Shown here: in pieces, positions 14,099 through 15,301 of the stretch
How positions within the stretch are numbered: position 1 is the stretch's first letter
Layout: each line of letters starts with the position of its first letter
NCBI GenBank assembly: GCA_964610205.1
Contig: CAZSVI010000092.1
Coordinates: forward strand, 1 to 15,301
Direction: 5' to 3'
Length of the DNA stretch: 15,301 bases
Origin: CAZSVI01 sp964610205
GTDB taxonomy: Bacteria; Bacillota; Clostridia; DSM-8532
The notes under the pieces: generated by a model
The model's input: only the letters and a program-made list of their open reading frames with translations
Databases searched by the model: none
Told to the model about the DNA's origin: nothing
Translations under genes and position numbers: made by a program

Positions 14099-15034
14099 TT
14101 AAACATATTTTTGCTTAAATTGCAGTGACCTCTCAAAATATTGGTCTATCAATTCAATCCCGAACTCATCAATAACATCGTCAATTGTGAATTCATCGGT
14201 TTCGCTTGAAATCAATACCGCCCCGATATATCCCGGATCTATAATTTTTATTTTTCTTTCATATTTCTTTTTAGCATTTTCGAAACGTTCAAAGTTGTCG
14301 TCCAGATACGCAACACGGCAATCCAGATTTATCGTATGTGTCAGAAAATCATAATAGTTTGAATTGGAGGCAACCATCTGCCCTAAAGGTGAAATAACAT
14401 AACTTTGGAGGGCCGCAATTGCTCCCACTATATGCATTCTGCAGGAATATGCCCAGTAATTGGCCATAAGACCGCCGTGATACATGGAGGAAAAGACCAG
14501 TATATCAGGCCGCAGCTGTTCATACTTCCTCCTTAATTCTTCAAAATTTAAATCAAAACATATCGCAAATCCTACACGACCAAAATCGCATTCAACCACT
14601 GTCGGATCCTTTCCTGGCAGTATCCCTGCTTCAGTTGTCTCACCAATGACCGTATGGTTTTTATCATACACTCCGCATACCTTGCCGCTTCTATCTATAA
14701 GTTGTATCGAATTCCTCCATGTCCCGTCTTCCAGCTGCCTCGCTGCAGGATAGGTAATATATGTATTGTTTTCATATGCAATTTCTTTTAAAAAGTCGAG
14801 TATCTGATTTCCTCTTTCCAGATAATATTTTATCCTTTTGTCCAGAGGGAACTTGTGATAAGGTCTGTCGCATGCCTCCGGCAAGACTATAATATCGGGC
14901 TTGTCAGGTAATACATGATTTAGTTCTTTTCTCAAGTAAATTTTCATTTTGCTTATGATATCTTTGGGATGAGTGTCCTCATTTACTTCCATCGGGAAAG
15001 TTCCAATTGAACTGACAGTTACATATCTGGCCAT
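14099..15034 (-). CDS. Carbon-nitrogen hydrolase (nitrilase superfamily)
   Basis: 311 aa on the reverse strand; GGAGGT lies 5-6 bp before ATG 15034. The catalytic triad of the superfamily is visible: Glu53 in VLPEACDRPYH, Lys125 in YDKNHTVIGE and Cys159 in GFAICFDLNFEELR. The length is usual for amidase-type members. It hydrolyses a non-peptide C-N bond, such as an amide or carbamoyl group, in the cytoplasm (no signal peptide). It lies upstream of a PIG-L remnant and a 2-hydroxyacid dehydrogenase on the same strand, which fits degradation of an acylated or amidated compound, but the substrate is unknown. The last 35 or so residues (EFGIELIDQYFERS...) form an extra helix beyond the core. Confidence 0.88.
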   Translation of the reverse strand: MARYVTVSSIGTFPMEVNEDTHPKDIISKMKIYLRKELNHVLPDKPDIIVLPEACDRPYHKFPLDKRIKYYLERGNQILDFLKEIAYENNTYITYPAARQLEDGTWRNSIQLIDRSGKVCGVYDKNHTVIGETTEAGILPGKDPTVVECDFGRVGFAICFDLNFEELRRKYEQLRPDILVFSSMYHGGLMANYWAYSCRMHIVGAIAALQSYVISPLGQMVASNSNYYDFLTHTINLDCRVAYLDDNFERFENAKKKYERKIKIIDPGYIGAVLISSETDEFTIDDVIDEFGIELIDQYFERSLQFKQKYV

Positions 15035-15089
15035 ACTAACCTCCGATTAAATTCTATATGAATCACATTAAATACTACAACTTTTATAG

Positions 15090-15131
15090 GGCTGCGCTCA
15101 AGCAGCCAGGGGACGTAATAATTACGTCCCC
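15090..15131. repeat. Two adjacent palindromes
   Basis: GGCTGC (15090-15095) pairs with GCAGCC (15102-15107) around GCTCAA. One base later GGGGACGTAAT (15109-15119) pairs with ATTACGTCCCC (15121-15131) around a single A. The CAGGGGACG core is shared with the repeats at 98 and 12372. It lies between two reverse-strand genes and could serve as a terminator-like or mRNA-stabilising structure, but no T run follows on either strand. Confidence 0.6.
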
Positions 15132-15193
15132 GAACTACTTTTATTAGTATTTGTCAAACATTCAAATACCATTTGGTTGCAGATCTGAATAAC

Positions 15194-15301
15194 CTATTCC
15201 TCCACATGTACGGTAACATAGTCGAAATAGTATTTCCCTGTATATTTGTCTACAACCAGTTGTAACGAATCTATTGAACTTGCGGTAGAATCAACAAATG
15301 G
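15194..15301 (-). CDS. C-terminal end of a gene running in from the right edge
   Basis: The reverse strand is open from the window edge to the TAG at 15196-15194, giving 35 residues that end in VVDKYTGKYYFDYVTVHVEE. The alternating strand pattern with a closing YFDYVTV resembles the last strand of beta-sandwich carbohydrate-binding domains of secreted glycoside hydrolases. Most of the gene lies outside the window, so this is only a hint. Confidence 0.45.
   Translation of the reverse strand, partial: PFVDSTASSIDSLQLVVDKYTGKYYFDYVTVHVEE

Overview
The window reads as a piece of a low-to-moderate-GC Firmicutes (Bacillota) chromosome, probably from the Clostridia. The reasons are strong AGGAGG-type ribosome binding sites, an AT-rich intergenic sequence, an LplA/LplB/LplC-type sugar transporter without its own ATPase, a LacI-family regulator, and clostridial-looking insertion-sequence debris. 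No rRNA, tRNA, CRISPR array or replication origin was seen. Identifications come from reading motifs, not from database searches.

Layout: 1-623 has no gene but holds a cluster of perfect stem-loops resembling an IS200/IS605 end (156-258) and a promoter/operator. 624-1664 is a glycerol-3-phosphate dehydrogenase (GpsA)-like gene. 1665-3760 holds terminators, an ISAs1-family transposase gene (2115-3272) and the promoter of the next operon. 3762-9227 is a forward cluster: solute-binding lipoprotein, two permeases, a xylose-isomerase-like TIM-barrel enzyme and a glycerophosphodiester phosphodiesterase. A LacI regulator (9493-10479) and a short-chain dehydrogenase (10545-11309) follow on the same strand. 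11310-12655 is a graveyard: a DUF4367-like tail, two truncated tyrosine recombinases, a GGGGACGG repeat and a small carbohydrate-binding-like tail. 12656-15301 is a reverse-strand block: a D-2-hydroxyacid dehydrogenase, a broken PIG-L deacetylase, a nitrilase-superfamily amidohydrolase and the end of one more gene.

How the genes fit together: the GpsA-like gene and the transporter operon have near-identical promoters (TTGAC, 17 bp, TACATT) followed 5-6 bp later by almost the same 20-bp operator, AAACGATTACGTAAACGWTT. The LacI protein encoded here is the obvious candidate to bind both. Together the genes suggest a LacI-controlled pathway that imports a sugar, polyol or glycerophosphodiester-type solute. 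GDPD would cleave a phosphodiester, the GpsA-like enzyme would oxidise glycerol-3-phosphate or a related polyol phosphate, and the TIM-barrel and SDR enzymes would process the other moiety. The substrate is not known from sequence, and this pathway is inference.

The right third and the flanks of the transposase show repeated mobile-element traffic and gene decay. The ISAs1 transposase has Gly where the first catalytic Asp is expected, both tyrosine recombinases are truncated, and the PIG-L gene has lost its middle and its frame.
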